Origin: Macrococcoides goetzii
GTDB lineage: Bacteria; Bacillota; Bacilli; Staphylococcales; Staphylococcaceae
DNA length: 63,944 nucleotides
Reading direction: 5' to 3'
Assembly: GCF_002742385.2 (NCBI RefSeq)
Contig: NZ_MJBI02000007.1
Span: forward strand, 1 to 63,944
How positions within the stretch are numbered: position 1 is the stretch's first letter; every line of letters begins with the position of its first letter. Under the pieces are notes generated by a model. The model did not search any database, was not told the DNA's origin, and worked only from the letters and a program-made list of their open reading frames with translations. The translations under genes and the position numbers were made by a program. Shown in pieces: positions 28,594 to 38,103 of this stretch.

Positions 28594-29470
28594 TGTGATC
28601 ACCCTTATTTGGTTGATTATACATAACAACACGTGGCATAGGCACGTGAATACCATTTTGATCTAAAAACTCTTTAATATCACCACGTAATACCCTTGAA
28701 ACTTTCACATGATTATTCGGTAATGTTTCTGCCGACATTCTTATTTTTGTTTCTCCTGCACTGACCATTTCAACACCTAACATTTCAGGCGCTTTAACTA
28801 AATCAGCATATTTCTCAGGTAATGTTAATAAATACGGCTGCAATATTGATTCTATATGCGAAATATTTTCTTCACTTGATACGGAAATATCGAAGATTGC
28901 AATCGAGTTATTCACTGAGAAGTTTACAATTTCATTCATTGTGCCATTAGGCAAGATCGTAAGTTCACCTGTAAAAGATTTAATACGCGTTGAACGGAGA
29001 CCAATAGATTGAACAGTACCTTCTGCAACAGTAGTACCTGTTGTATTTATTCTAACATAATCTCCAACATCAAATTGATTTTCAAAGATAATAAAGAAAC
29101 CAGTAATAACATCTTTGACCAAAGTTTGTGCACCAAAACCAATAGCGATACCAGCAATACCAGCACCAGCAATAATACTTTCAACTTTCACACCAAAGTT
29201 ACTCAGTATTGTCGTTAATACGATAAACCAAATTACATACGATGCAATATTTTGCAGTAGTTTAATCAATGTTGTGTCGCGTTTCGTTGATTGTGAAAAA
29301 TTTGTTTTACGCCTCACTCTGAAAAATTGTTCAATGAATTTATGTACGACTCTAATGACAACAACGGCAATTAATAATAATATGATCGACCATAAAATAT
29401 CTGTTCCAATACTAATCCATAGTTTCGAATCGAAAAAGGTACTTTCAATTTCATTCATAATCTCATTCAA
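28583..29470 (-). CDS. mscS: Small-conductance mechanosensitive channel (MscS family)
   Basis: The 295-residue channel releases solutes after hypo-osmotic shock. Three N-terminal membrane helices (about 15-110), with the pore helix containing GAGIAGIAIGFGAQTLVKD, are followed by the cytosolic beta domain (FENQFDVGDYVRI) and the alpha/beta C-terminal part. It begins right after the parB stop. The TTG at 29470 has AGGTG six bases upstream; a GTG at 29479 overlaps that site and an ATG at 29458 has none, so the start is uncertain by a few codons. Confidence 0.9.
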   Translation of the reverse strand: MNEIMNEIESTFFDSKLWISIGTDILWSIILLLIAVVVIRVVHKFIEQFFRVRRKTNFSQSTKRDTTLIKLLQNIASYVIWFIVLTTILSNFGVKVESIIAGAGIAGIAIGFGAQTLVKDVITGFFIIFENQFDVGDYVRINTTGTTVAEGTVQSIGLRSTRIKSFTGELTILPNGTMNEIVNFSVNNSIAIFDISVSSEENISHIESILQPYLLTLPEKYADLVKAPEMLGVEMVSAGETKIRMSAETLPNNHVKVSRVLRGDIKEFLDQNGIHVPMPRVVMYNQPNKGDHNAK

Positions 29471-29479
29471 AACATTCAC

Positions 29480-30328
29480 CTACTGTGTATTCTCTAACAA
29501 TGCAATAATACGATTAAACTCTTCTTCAGAAGTAAACTCAATTGCAATTTTTCCTTTTTTACGCGATTTAGAAATTTCAACTTTTGTCCCTAAATGGCGC
29601 TTTAAGTTTTCTTCATGTTTCACAAGAAACACTGGTTTTTTCTTTTCTTTCTTCGGCTTAGCTTCTGTATGATTTAAATCTTTAATATATTTTTCTAGTT
29701 CACGTACACTCATCGATTCAGCAATTACTTTTTTAGCAACTGAAATCATTTCTTCTTCTGATTTTAGTCCAAGTAGTGTACGTCCATGTCCGCCAGAAAT
29801 TTTCTTCTGATCAATTAAATCTTTAACCGCCTGTGGTAAATTCATAAGACGCAGCATATTCGCAATATAGGGTCTTGATTTACCTAATCGATCAGCTGTT
29901 TCAGCTTGTGTTAAATTTAATTTATCCATTAGAAATTGATAGCTCTTCGCTTCCTCAAGTGGATTTAAATCTTCACGCTGTAAATTCTCAATCACTGCAA
30001 GTTCCATCATTTGTGTATCAGTTAATTGTTTAACGATTGCCGGAATCTTTACTTTACCTGCTAATTTGCTTGCTCTAAAACGTCTTTCACCTACAACAAT
30101 GTCATAACCTTTCACTGACTTACGTACAACGATAGGTTGCAGTACACCATGCATCTTAATCGACTCACTTAATTCGTTCAATGCCTGCTCATCAAATTCA
30201 TGACGCGGCTGATATGGATTTGGACGTAATTCTGAAAGACTGATATCTTCTACTAATTCATCCTGTTGGTTCTCCTGGAAAAGTGCATCTAAGCCTCTTC
30301 CTAATCCTTTACCTAATCCTCTAGCCAT
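29480..30328 (-). CDS. parB: Chromosome partitioning protein ParB / Spo0J
   Basis: ParB (282 residues) is a CTP-dependent clamp that loads at parS and spreads to organise the origin. It has the CTP/ParB domain with GERRFRA near 82-88 and ENLQRED near 112-118, a central helix-turn-helix (about 130-180, TQAETADRLGKSRPYIANML), and a C-terminal dimer domain. The ATG at 30328 has GAGGAGG nine bases ahead. Its start overlaps the end of parA. A degenerate parS-like site lies inside the gene. Confidence 0.95.
   Translation of the reverse strand: MARGLGKGLGRGLDALFQENQQDELVEDISLSELRPNPYQPRHEFDEQALNELSESIKMHGVLQPIVVRKSVKGYDIVVGERRFRASKLAGKVKIPAIVKQLTDTQMMELAVIENLQREDLNPLEEAKSYQFLMDKLNLTQAETADRLGKSRPYIANMLRLMNLPQAVKDLIDQKKISGGHGRTLLGLKSEEEMISVAKKVIAESMSVRELEKYIKDLNHTEAKPKKEKKKPVFLVKHEENLKRHLGTKVEISKSRKKGKIAIEFTSEEEFNRIIALLENTQ
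29616..29631. promoter_or_regulatory. Candidate parS site inside parB
   Basis: TGTTTCACAAGAAACA matches the parS consensus TGTTTCACGTGAAACA at 14 of 16 positions, differing only at the central GT. Bacillus subtilis also has a parS within spo0J, which supports the location. The two central changes may weaken ParB loading. Confidence 0.5.
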
Positions 30329-31082
30329 GGCGTACAACCTCCTCAGCTAAGCTCTTATACGTCTTGGCTCCCGTTGAACGTGCATCGTATACATTGATCG
30401 GTTGTCCGTGAGATGGTGCTTCTGATAATCGGACGTTACGCGGAATAATTGTATCGTATACTTTTTCACCAAAGTGGTCTTTTACTTCTGCAATCACATC
30501 ATTACCTAAATTCGTACGAGCATCCAACATCGTTAATAATACACCTTCAATTTCAAGCGATTGATTTAAATGACGTTGTACTAAACGAATTGTGTTCAGT
30601 AATTGACTCAAACCTTCTAGTGCATAGTATTCACATTGTACAGGGATTACGATTCCATTCGCTGCAGTAAATGAATTGATTGTAAGTAAACCTAAAGAAG
30701 GTGGACAATCAATGATAATATAATCAAAATCAGTTTCTAACTCTTTAAATGCATATTTTAAACGTACTTCTCTGCTCATCGCAGAAACTAACTCAATCTC
30801 GGCACCAGCTAACGCAATATTAGCTGGAATAATATATAAGTTTTCAACCGCTGTTTCCAAAACACATTTATTGATATTTACATCTTCAACAAGCATGTCG
30901 TACACTGAATTTTCTACGTTATTTTTATCTACACCAACACCACTCGTGGCATTACCTTGAGGATCGGTATCTACTAATAAAACTTTTTTACCAAGTTCCG
31001 CTAATGCAGCACTTAAGTTAACTGAAGTTGTCGTTTTACCAACTCCACCTTTTTGATTTGCGATGGCCAATATTTTTGTCAT
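30321..31082 (-). CDS. parA: Chromosome partitioning ATPase ParA / Soj
   Basis: Soj (253 residues) is a deviant Walker ATPase that, with ParB, segregates origins and modulates DnaA. Deviant Walker A KGGVGKTT lies at 11-18, Walker A' VDTDPQGN near 40-47 and Walker B DYIIIDCPPSLG near 120-131. The ATG at 31082 is preferred over the preceding TTG. It is placed noc-parA-parB, as in Bacillus. Confidence 0.95.
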   Translation of the reverse strand: MTKILAIANQKGGVGKTTTSVNLSAALAELGKKVLLVDTDPQGNATSGVGVDKNNVENSVYDMLVEDVNINKCVLETAVENLYIIPANIALAGAEIELVSAMSREVRLKYAFKELETDFDYIIIDCPPSLGLLTINSFTAANGIVIPVQCEYYALEGLSQLLNTIRLVQRHLNQSLEIEGVLLTMLDARTNLGNDVIAEVKDHFGEKVYDTIIPRNVRLSEAPSHGQPINVYDARSTGAKTYKSLAEEVVRHG

Positions 31083-31194
31083 CAATATTCTCTCCTACTC
31101 ATGTTTTTCATATAGTAACGATTATAACAATTTTATCGAAATTCTGCACAGACAATCCGTGAACAGAAAAAAGCGGATGAAAGTATCATCCACT

Positions 31195-32040
31195 TTATTG
31201 ATTCATATCATTCTTAAATACTTTTATAGAAATTTCATAGAAATTTTCATACTCGGTATCTTTACGTTTTACTTTTACGCCGCTTTTTTCTACAGCTTTT
31301 AAACTTTCACCGATTGTATTAAACGCAAGCTTTAAGTCTCTCGTAAAGCCAATGCGTTTAGGTTTCACATCTTCTCCACCCAACATACGCTTAACACGTT
31401 CTTCTGTCTGCTTCACATTTAAATTTTGGCTTTTAATAATGTCCAGCATCTTTTTTTGTCCAATTTCATCTAAAGCAAGTAATGCTCTGGCATGTCGTTC
31501 TGTAATTTGCTGCTTGCTCAATGCATCTAAAATCGGTTGAGATAAGCGTAATAGTCTTAACTTATTCGCAATAAATGACTGGCTTTTACCTAAACTTGTC
31601 GCAAGATCCTGTTGCGTAATACCATCTAAGTCTAATAACTTCTTATAAGCTTCCGCTTCTTCGACAGCTGATAAATTTTCACGTTGAATATTTTCGATTA
31701 AAGCAATCGCAGCTGTTTCTTTATCATTCATTTGTTTAACAATTACTTCAGTTTCAGCAGTACTATTGAACTTTAAAGCTCGGAAACGTCTTTCTCCGGC
31801 AATAATTTCATACATACCTTCTTCAATTGGACGTACAACAATTGGTTGTAATAAACCATATGAACGAATAGATTCTGCTAATTCTTTAATTTTTTCTTCA
31901 TCAAAAATTTGTCTTGGTTGATATCTGTTCGGTACAATGCGTTCTACTGGAACTGTAACTACATTACCGTTCTGACGTTGTACCTCAACATCTTCTTCTT
32001 TATCTTTTAGTCCAAATAATTTAGAAAAGGGTTTTTTCAT
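31195..32040 (-). CDS. noc: Nucleoid occlusion protein Noc
   Basis: Noc (281 residues) is a ParB paralogue that binds its own sites and the membrane to block Z-ring formation over the nucleoid. An N-terminal amphipathic segment (MKKPFSKLFGLKD) likely anchors it to the membrane. GERRFRALKF near 95 and ENIQRENL near 125 form the CTP domain, followed by a helix-turn-helix (about 145-190). Position next to rsmG is diagnostic and separates it from ParB. Confidence 0.94.
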   Translation of the reverse strand: MKKPFSKLFGLKDKEEDVEVQRQNGNVVTVPVERIVPNRYQPRQIFDEEKIKELAESIRSYGLLQPIVVRPIEEGMYEIIAGERRFRALKFNSTAETEVIVKQMNDKETAAIALIENIQRENLSAVEEAEAYKKLLDLDGITQQDLATSLGKSQSFIANKLRLLRLSQPILDALSKQQITERHARALLALDEIGQKKMLDIIKSQNLNVKQTEERVKRMLGGEDVKPKRIGFTRDLKLAFNTIGESLKAVEKSGVKVKRKDTEYENFYEISIKVFKNDMNQ

Positions 32041-32087
32041 ATCAATCGACTCACTTTCACTTCAAAATACGATAACAATTTAGTATC

Positions 32088-32804
32088 TTACTTTAATAAA
32101 GGCTCTTTATTCGGTGTGCCTGGTTTGCGTGGATATTTTTTAGGTGTTTGACGTTTCTTTTCAATATCTAAAATATAACGCATACTATCTTCTTCTGGTA
32201 ACGTTAAAGGATGATTATGAATGACTTCTCCACCTAAAATTGAAATTGCAAATAAACCTTCTTCAACTTCTATTTCACCTTGTGCACCTTTTAACGCTAT
32301 AAAATGACCACCTTTTTTAACAAGAGGTAGACATAATTCACTAAGTACTGAAAGACGAGCAACTGCGCGTGCTGTTACTACATCAAATGATTCACGGTAC
32401 TCGCCCTTACCAAACGTTTCAGCACGATCATGAATAAATCGAACGTTCGTCAAATCAAGTTCTGCACTTAAATGATTTAAGAAGTTGATGCGTTTATTTA
32501 ATGAATCAACGATTGTCACTTCAAGATGAGGGAACATAATTTTTAATGGTATGCTTGGAAATCCAGCACCTGCACCAACATCACAAATGGATTGAACCTT
32601 CGTAAAATCATAATAGAAACTTGGTGTAATTGAATCAAAAAAGTGCTTTAAGTATACTTCTTCTTTTTCAGTTACAGCAGTTAAATTCATTAGCTTATTC
32701 CACTCTACTAAAGTTTCATAGTAAATTGCAAATTGTTTTTGTTGTTTTTCAGTGATAGTAAAGCCTTTTTCCTGTAATTTTTGTACGAATTGCGTCTCGT
32801 TCAT
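32088..32804 (-). CDS. rsmG: 16S rRNA m7G527 methyltransferase
   Basis: RsmG (238 residues) methylates N7 of G527 in 16S rRNA using SAM. The Rossmann motif [13 protein letters not shown] lies near 75-86 and the family segment [15 protein letters not shown] near 145-159. It follows mnmG directly with no gap. Confidence 0.96.
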   Translation of the reverse strand: MNETQFVQKLQEKGFTITEKQQKQFAIYYETLVEWNKLMNLTAVTEKEEVYLKHFFDSITPSFYYDFTKVQSICDVGAGAGFPSIPLKIMFPHLEVTIVDSLNKRINFLNHLSAELDLTNVRFIHDRAETFGKGEYRESFDVVTARAVARLSVLSELCLPLVKKGGHFIALKGAQGEIEVEEGLFAISILGGEVIHNHPLTLPEEDSMRYILDIEKKRQTPKKYPRKPGTPNKEPLLK

Positions 32805-34679
32805 CTAGTTCACCCTTTTAATTTTTCCCTGTTCAATATAGACTAATAAAATTGAAATATCTGCAGGATTCACACCTGAAATTCTTGAAGCCTGAGCAAT
32901 ACTTAAAGGTTTAACTTCCTTTAATTTCTGACGAGCTTCTGTTGCTAATGAATGAATATCATCATAATCAATATTTTCTGGAATTTTTTTATTTTCCATA
33001 CGTTTTACTTTTTCAACTTGTTGTAATGACTTTTGAATGTAACCTTCGTATTTCGTTTGGATTTCTACTTGTTCAGCTACCGCTTCATCCACTGTAATAT
33101 CACTGTCAATAAGTGATGCAACAGAATTATAATCCATTTCAGGGCGACGTAATAAATCAATCGCTAAAATACCATCTTTCAATGCAGTACCCCCACGAGA
33201 TGCAATCATATCTTGTGTCAACGCATTTGGTTTAATGCGCGTATCGGTTAAACGTTTTATTTCCTCGGAAATAGCAGCTTTCTTTGCAATAAATTTAGCA
33301 TAACGCGCTTCATCTATCAATCCAATTTCTTTCCCGATTTCCGTTAAGCGTAAATCTGCATTGTCATGGCGTAATAACAAACGATGTTCTGCTCGGCTTG
33401 TAAGTAGTCGATATGGTTCATTTGTGCCTTTCGTTACTAAGTCATCGATTAATACACCAATGTATGCTTCGTGACGCCCTAAAATTAACGGTTCGTGATT
33501 TAATACTTTCGCTGCAGCATTAATACCGGCCATTAAACCTTGACCAGCCGCTTCTTCGTATCCACTTGTTCCGTTAATTTGTCCCGCAGTAAATAAGCCA
33601 TCTATCTTTTTTGTTTCAAGTGTTGGCCATAATTGTGTTGGAACAATTGCATCATACTCAATCGCGTAACCCGCACGCATCATGTCTGCTTTTTCTAGCC
33701 CAGGAATGGATTGTAACATTTGAAGTTGCACATGCTCAGGTAAACTTGTAGATAATCCTTGTACATAGACTTCTTTCGTATTACGTCCTTCCGGCTCTAA
33801 GAAGATTTGATGACGTGGTTTATCATTGAAACGCACGAATTTATCTTCAATCGATGGGCAATAACGTGGACCTGTTCCTTTAATCATGCCTGAATACATC
33901 GCTGATAAATGTAAATTATCATCAATCACTTTATGTGTTGCAGCATTCGTATATGTTAACCAGCAAGGTAACTGATCTAAGATGAATTCAGTCGTTTCGT
34001 AACTGAATGCACGTGGTACTTCATCACCAGGCTGAATTTCAGTTTTAGAATAATCAATTGTATTGCCATTCACACGAGGTGGTGTTCCCGTTTTAAAGCG
34101 CACAATATCAAAGCCGATTTCACGTAAGTGATCTGCTAATGTGATTGATGGCATTTGGTGATTTGGTCCTGAAGAATATTTAATTTTACCTAAAATAATT
34201 TCTCCACGTAAGAATGTCCCTGTTGTTAATACAACAGCATCTGCATAATACGTTGTACCAATAATTGTTTCGACACCTTTTACTTTATCGTCTTCTATAA
34301 TTAAACGCTCAACCATACCTTGCATAATATCTAGGTTGTCCGTATTCTCAATAACATCCTTCATTTCTTGTTGGTAAAGTACTTTATCTGCTTGAGCACG
34401 TAATGCACGCACTGCTGGACCTTTACCTGTGTTTAACATACGCATTTGAATATGCGTTTTGTCGATTGTTTTAGCCATTTGGCCACCTAAAGCATCTATT
34501 TCTCGAACAACAATCCCTTTTGCTGGTCCACCTACAGATGGGTTACATGGCATAAAAGCGACTGAGTCTAAATTAATTGTTAGCATTAAAGTCTTTGCCC
34601 CTTTTCTAGCTGCAGCGAGTCCCGCTTCAACACCGGCATGACCGGCACCAACAACAATTACATCATATCTTTGTTCCAA
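32805..34679 (-). CDS. mnmG: tRNA U34 5-carboxymethylaminomethyl modification enzyme, FAD-binding
   Basis: MnmG (624 residues) with MnmE builds the cmnm5 group on wobble uridine 34. The FAD dinucleotide fold [15 protein letters not shown] lies at 11-25, the signature [11 protein letters not shown] near 270-280, and [13 protein letters not shown] near 375. The start is TTG after AAGGAGG. It lies between mnmE and rsmG. Confidence 0.97.
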   Translation of the reverse strand: MEQRYDVIVVGAGHAGVEAGLAAARKGAKTLMLTINLDSVAFMPCNPSVGGPAKGIVVREIDALGGQMAKTIDKTHIQMRMLNTGKGPAVRALRAQADKVLYQQEMKDVIENTDNLDIMQGMVERLIIEDDKVKGVETIIGTTYYADAVVLTTGTFLRGEIILGKIKYSSGPNHQMPSITLADHLREIGFDIVRFKTGTPPRVNGNTIDYSKTEIQPGDEVPRAFSYETTEFILDQLPCWLTYTNAATHKVIDDNLHLSAMYSGMIKGTGPRYCPSIEDKFVRFNDKPRHQIFLEPEGRNTKEVYVQGLSTSLPEHVQLQMLQSIPGLEKADMMRAGYAIEYDAIVPTQLWPTLETKKIDGLFTAGQINGTSGYEEAAGQGLMAGINAAAKVLNHEPLILGRHEAYIGVLIDDLVTKGTNEPYRLLTSRAEHRLLLRHDNADLRLTEIGKEIGLIDEARYAKFIAKKAAISEEIKRLTDTRIKPNALTQDMIASRGGTALKDGILAIDLLRRPEMDYNSVASLIDSDITVDEAVAEQVEIQTKYEGYIQKSLQQVEKVKRMENKKIPENIDYDDIHSLATEARQKLKEVKPLSIAQASRISGVNPADISILLVYIEQGKIKRVN

Positions 34680-34691
34680 AATGTTTCCTCC

Positions 34692-36074
34692 TTATTTTCC
34701 TAAACAGAACTGGCTAAATAACTGATCGATTAAGCCGTCTGCAACAGACTCACCAATTACTTCTCCAAGTAACTCCCAAGTTTTTATTAAATCAATTTGA
34801 ATCATATCTATCGGTACGCCACTTTCAGCAGCCATAATCGCATCACTGATTGATTGTTTAGCGTCTTTTAATAAACTAATGTGTCGTGCATTTGAAACAT
34901 ACGTCATATCTTGATTCGATACTGTACCTTCAAAGAATAGATCACGAATCTTTTCTTCTAACTGTTCTATACCACTTTGGTCAACCATCGATGTCATCAC
35001 AATTGGTGTATCTACTCCAACCATTTGTTTCACCGCTTCAATGTCTAATGCTTGTGATAAATCAGTTTTGTTAATAATAACGATAACATCTTCATTTTTA
35101 ATGACTTCAGCAAGCTGATAATCACTTTCTGTTAATGCTTCATTATAATTTAATACGTAAAGAATTAAATCAGCTTTGCTTAAAGCCTCGCGACTACGTT
35201 CAACACCAATCTTTTCTACGATATCGTCTGTTTCACGAATACCTGCCGTATCTACTAAACGTAAAGGTACGCCGCGTACGTTTACATACTCCTCTAATAC
35301 ATCACGTGTTGTTCCTGCGATTTCCGTAACAATTGCTTTATTATCTTGAATTAAATTATTTAACATTGATGATTTACCTACATTAGGTTTACCAACGATA
35401 ACTGTTGATAATCCTTCACGTAAGATTTTACCTTGCGTACCAGTTTGTAATAAAGACTCAATGCTCGTCTTTATCTTTTCAGCTTCTGTTAATAGGAATT
35501 GATTCGTAGCTTCTTCTACGTCATCATATTCAGGATAATCAATATTAACTTCTACTTGTGCTAGAATTTCCAGGATTGATTGACGTAATCCTTTAATAAG
35601 TGTGCTAAGTCGACCTTCAATTTGCTGCATTGCAACTTTTGAGGCGCGATCTGTTTTAGAACGAATAAAATCCATAGTCGCTTCTGCTTGAGATAAATCA
35701 ATACGACCGTTCAAAAATGCACGTTTTGTAAATTCTCCTGGCTCAGCTAACTTTGCACCATTAGATAATGTTAGTTCTAATACACGATTAACCGTCATAA
35801 TACCACCATGACAATTGATTTCAACAATATCTTCTCTTGTATAGGTTCTAGGTGCACGCATTACTGCCACCATTACTTCTTCAACAACGTCATTTGTCTC
35901 AGGATCAATAATATGGCCGTAATTTATCGTGTGTGAATCAACATTGATTAATTTATGCTTACCTTTATATATCTTGTCTGCAATATTTATCGCTTCATCT
36001 CCAGAAAGTCTAACGATAGCAATCGCGCCTTCTCCCATTGGTGTTGAAATACTTGAAATTGTGTCGAATTCCAT
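34692..36074 (-). CDS. mnmE: tRNA modification GTPase MnmE
   Basis: MnmE (460 residues) is the GTPase partner of MnmG. An N-terminal folate-binding domain (1-118), a helical domain and an inserted G domain are seen, with [14 protein letters not shown] near 228-241, DTAG near 276 and NKTD near 337. It ends with the catalytic C-terminal CLGK. GGAGG precedes the ATG. Confidence 0.97.
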   Translation of the reverse strand: MEFDTISSISTPMGEGAIAIVRLSGDEAINIADKIYKGKHKLINVDSHTINYGHIIDPETNDVVEEVMVAVMRAPRTYTREDIVEINCHGGIMTVNRVLELTLSNGAKLAEPGEFTKRAFLNGRIDLSQAEATMDFIRSKTDRASKVAMQQIEGRLSTLIKGLRQSILEILAQVEVNIDYPEYDDVEEATNQFLLTEAEKIKTSIESLLQTGTQGKILREGLSTVIVGKPNVGKSSMLNNLIQDNKAIVTEIAGTTRDVLEEYVNVRGVPLRLVDTAGIRETDDIVEKIGVERSREALSKADLILYVLNYNEALTESDYQLAEVIKNEDVIVIINKTDLSQALDIEAVKQMVGVDTPIVMTSMVDQSGIEQLEEKIRDLFFEGTVSNQDMTYVSNARHISLLKDAKQSISDAIMAAESGVPIDMIQIDLIKTWELLGEVIGESVADGLIDQLFSQFCLGK

Positions 36075-36160
36075 ACATTGATCCTCCTTTAAATATCCAT
36101 TTGTTGATTGTAGTTTGAAATGCTAAAAATGAAAACACTTTTGCTTTAAATAAACAGATT

Positions 36161-36189
36161 AACTCTAAAAACTTAATGTTTTTAGAGTT
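36161..36189. other. Hairpin between jag and mnmE
   Basis: A perfect 12-bp inverted repeat (36161-36172 with 36178-36189) lies 17 bases beyond the jag stop. No T run follows on the minus strand, so it may be an mRNA processing or stability element, or a weak terminator. Confidence 0.6.
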
Positions 36190-36205
36190 AGTCAGAGTTA
36201 TACAA

Positions 36206-37021
36206 TTAGCGTGCTTTAATGACTAAATAACGATGCGGTTCACGACCTTCTGAATATGTTTCGATATTCTCAATATTCGTCAATATTTGATGCATAATTT
36301 TTCGCTCATAGTTCGGCATCGGTTCAAATTTAACCGGCTTACGTGTAGCAACTGCTTTTTTTGACATATTTAATGCGAGATTTTGTAACGTTTCTTTACG
36401 TTTCTCACGGTAATTCTCGATATCCAGTGTCACAGTCATATAACCTTTTTCAATGTGATTATAATAATTTTGAGCAAGCAACTGCAGACTATTTAATACT
36501 TGCCCACGCTTTCCGATAATTCTTCCAGCTTCGCTTGATTCTAAATTAATCACTACTTCACTATTATTTTTAAATGTGCTTGTTGCAGAAACATTAAGTC
36601 CCATCTCCTGAATAATAGCAGTGATATATTTTTCAGTTTGATTCAGTGCATCTGTTTTTGCGTGTTTTTTTGATACTGACTCTTTTTCAGTAGTAGCATT
36701 TATAACTACATCTGTTTCAATAACCTTTTTATTATCCGGTTGCTCATATTGTACACGCTCTGTATTAATCGTGTGTGCTTCTGTTTTCTGAGAAAAGTGT
36801 TCACTCCTATTTTTAACAGCTTCAATAGTAGGAAGTTTCTTTAATTCAGGATCAATTACAGTAAGTTTCACTTCTGCATCAGCTTTGCCAATACCAAAAA
36901 AGCCTTTCTTTCCTGGCTGGATAACTTCAATCTTTACTTGTTTTTCTTGCAGATTTAATTCATCAAGTCCTTGTTGAATCGCAAGTTCAACAGTACTCGC
37001 AATATAATTTTTCTCTAACAC
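36206..37021 (-). CDS. jag: RNA-binding protein Jag/KhpB
   Basis: The 271-residue protein has a Jag N-terminal domain (about 1-55, GKKGFFGIGKADAEVKL), a variable linker, a KH domain (about 125-200, GRIIGKRGQVLNSL) and a C-terminal R3H domain (REPHRYLVIKAR). KhpB binds RNA and influences cell division and envelope growth in Firmicutes. A GTG at 37021 lies seven bases after GGAGG; the ATG two codons upstream nearly touches that site. In Bacillus, yidC lies between rnpA and jag; here it is absent. Confidence 0.9.
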   Translation of the reverse strand: MLEKNYIASTVELAIQQGLDELNLQEKQVKIEVIQPGKKGFFGIGKADAEVKLTVIDPELKKLPTIEAVKNRSEHFSQKTEAHTINTERVQYEQPDNKKVIETDVVINATTEKESVSKKHAKTDALNQTEKYITAIIQEMGLNVSATSTFKNNSEVVINLESSEAGRIIGKRGQVLNSLQLLAQNYYNHIEKGYMTVTLDIENYREKRKETLQNLALNMSKKAVATRKPVKFEPMPNYERKIMHQILTNIENIETYSEGREPHRYLVIKAR

Positions 37022-37042
37022 AGGCATACCTCCATCATAAGA

Positions 37043-37390
37043 TTAACTGATTCTTTTATTAAAACCTTTCGCAATCTTCATGACATGCTCCAGACTCTTA
37101 TGAATCTCATCAACTGTCATATCTTTTGAAGGGTTTCTAGCAATAACAATAAAATCATCTTTAATGATATCTTGTTTATGGCGCGTAAAACTTTCTCTAA
37201 TCGCTCTTTTTATACGATTACGTGTCACTGCATTTCCAATTTTTTTTGACACTGAAATGCCTAATCTAAAATGCTCATTTTCCTGATTTTTTAGTCTATA
37301 GATGATAAATTGTTTATTAGCAACTGACTTACCTTGTTTATAAACTTTTTGAAAATCATCATTTTTTTTGATTCGATATGCTTTTTCCAC
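37043..37390 (-). CDS. rnpA: Ribonuclease P protein component
   Basis: RnpA (115 residues) assists the RNase P RNA in cutting tRNA 5' leaders. The RNR motif region GNAVTRNRIKRAIRE near 55-69 and KAYRIKKNDDF at the start are clear. The reading frame extends 29 codons further, but homologues begin at this point, so the GTG at 37390 is preferred; its ribosome binding site is weak. It lies downstream of rpmH behind a hairpin. Confidence 0.93.
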   Translation of the reverse strand: MEKAYRIKKNDDFQKVYKQGKSVANKQFIIYRLKNQENEHFRLGISVSKKIGNAVTRNRIKRAIRESFTRHKQDIIKDDFIVIARNPSKDMTVDEIHKSLEHVMKIAKGFNKRIS

Positions 37391-37462
37391 GATACACCAA
37401 CTTCTATCACTAAAATAGATACTTTCATTCATTATACTAGAATACAGACCTGTTTTAAACAA

Positions 37463-37495
37463 AATAAAAAAGACCACTGAATTGTTCAGTGATCT
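37463..37495 (-). terminator. Terminator-like hairpin between rpmH and rnpA
   Basis: On the minus strand a 10-bp stem (GATCACTGAA with TTCAGTGGTC, one G-T pair) is followed by a T-rich run. It begins right at the rpmH stop. Partial termination here would give more L34 than RnpA. Confidence 0.8.
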
Positions 37496-37632
37496 TATGC
37501 TGATAATACTTTTCTGCCTTTACGACGACGACGCGCTAATACGTTACGGCCGTTTTTTGTGCTCATACGTGCACGGAATCCATGAACTTTACTATGTTTA
37601 CGTTTATTTGGTTGATAAGTACGTTTTACCAC
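37495..37632 (-). CDS. rpmH: 50S ribosomal protein L34
   Basis: The minus strand encodes the 45-residue basic protein beginning [19 protein letters not shown] and ending [12 protein letters not shown], an unmistakable L34. The start is GTG with GGAGGTG upstream. It is the last leftward gene before oriC, as in nearly all Bacillales. Confidence 0.98.
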   Translation of the reverse strand: MVKRTYQPNKRKHSKVHGFRARMSTKNGRNVLARRRRKGRKVLSA

Positions 37633-37700
37633 TAAAAACACCTCCATTAATTTATATTTCATCTATCGAATTTCGTCTAGTGATTTACAGTAACTATTGA

Positions 37701-37729
37701 AGTATATCAAAAGCGACGGCTAAAATCAA
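37701..37729 (-). promoter_or_regulatory. rpmH promoter
   Basis: On the minus strand TTGATT (-35, 37729-37724) and TATACT (-10, 37706-37701) are separated by 17 bases. It lies just outside the DnaA-box cluster. Confidence 0.75.
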
Positions 37730-37757
37730 CCTGTTTCTAACAACAGATTGAAAGAAA

Positions 37758-38070
37758 GATATCCACTTATCCACATTTATTCACAAATTTTTGTGGATAG
37801 TTATATATCGTATTTTACTTATTCCATAGTTATTCACATCCTAAATCACATATTCAACATTACTTTTAAAGTGCATTGTGATTAAGTATATGTTTGTGGA
37901 TAAGTCGATGTAACACTTGATATTATAATCTTTTTTTGATAAGATTTTGATATATTTCTTGTGGATAAAGAATTGGTTTATTATTTTTATCCACATTTTG
38001 TGTATAGCTTGTGGATAAAATATACAAACCTGTGTTTTATGTTTATTCACATTTTTAATACTGTGTATAA
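37758..38070. other. oriC: oriC, upstream DnaA-box cluster and dnaA regulatory region
   Basis: Five perfect DnaA boxes (TTATCCACA) lie at 37767-37775 (+), 37895-37903 (-), 37960-37968 (-), 37987-37995 (+) and 38010-38018 (-). One-mismatch boxes lie at 37777-37785, 37792-37800 (-), 37830-37838, 38043-38051 and 38062-38070 (-). This is the upstream half of a bipartite origin and would also let DnaA control its own promoter. A TATAAT at 37924-37929 may be the dnaA -10, with a weak -35. Confidence 0.93.
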
Positions 38071-38103
38071 CTTTGAAATTTTTTTATAAGAAAGAGGAAC
38101 ATT

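Noticed and set aside
29115-29672. 185-codon plus-strand frame opposite mscS and parB
   Set aside because: It is a shadow of two well-supported minus-strand genes and has Ser/Asn/Ile-rich content typical of antisense frames.
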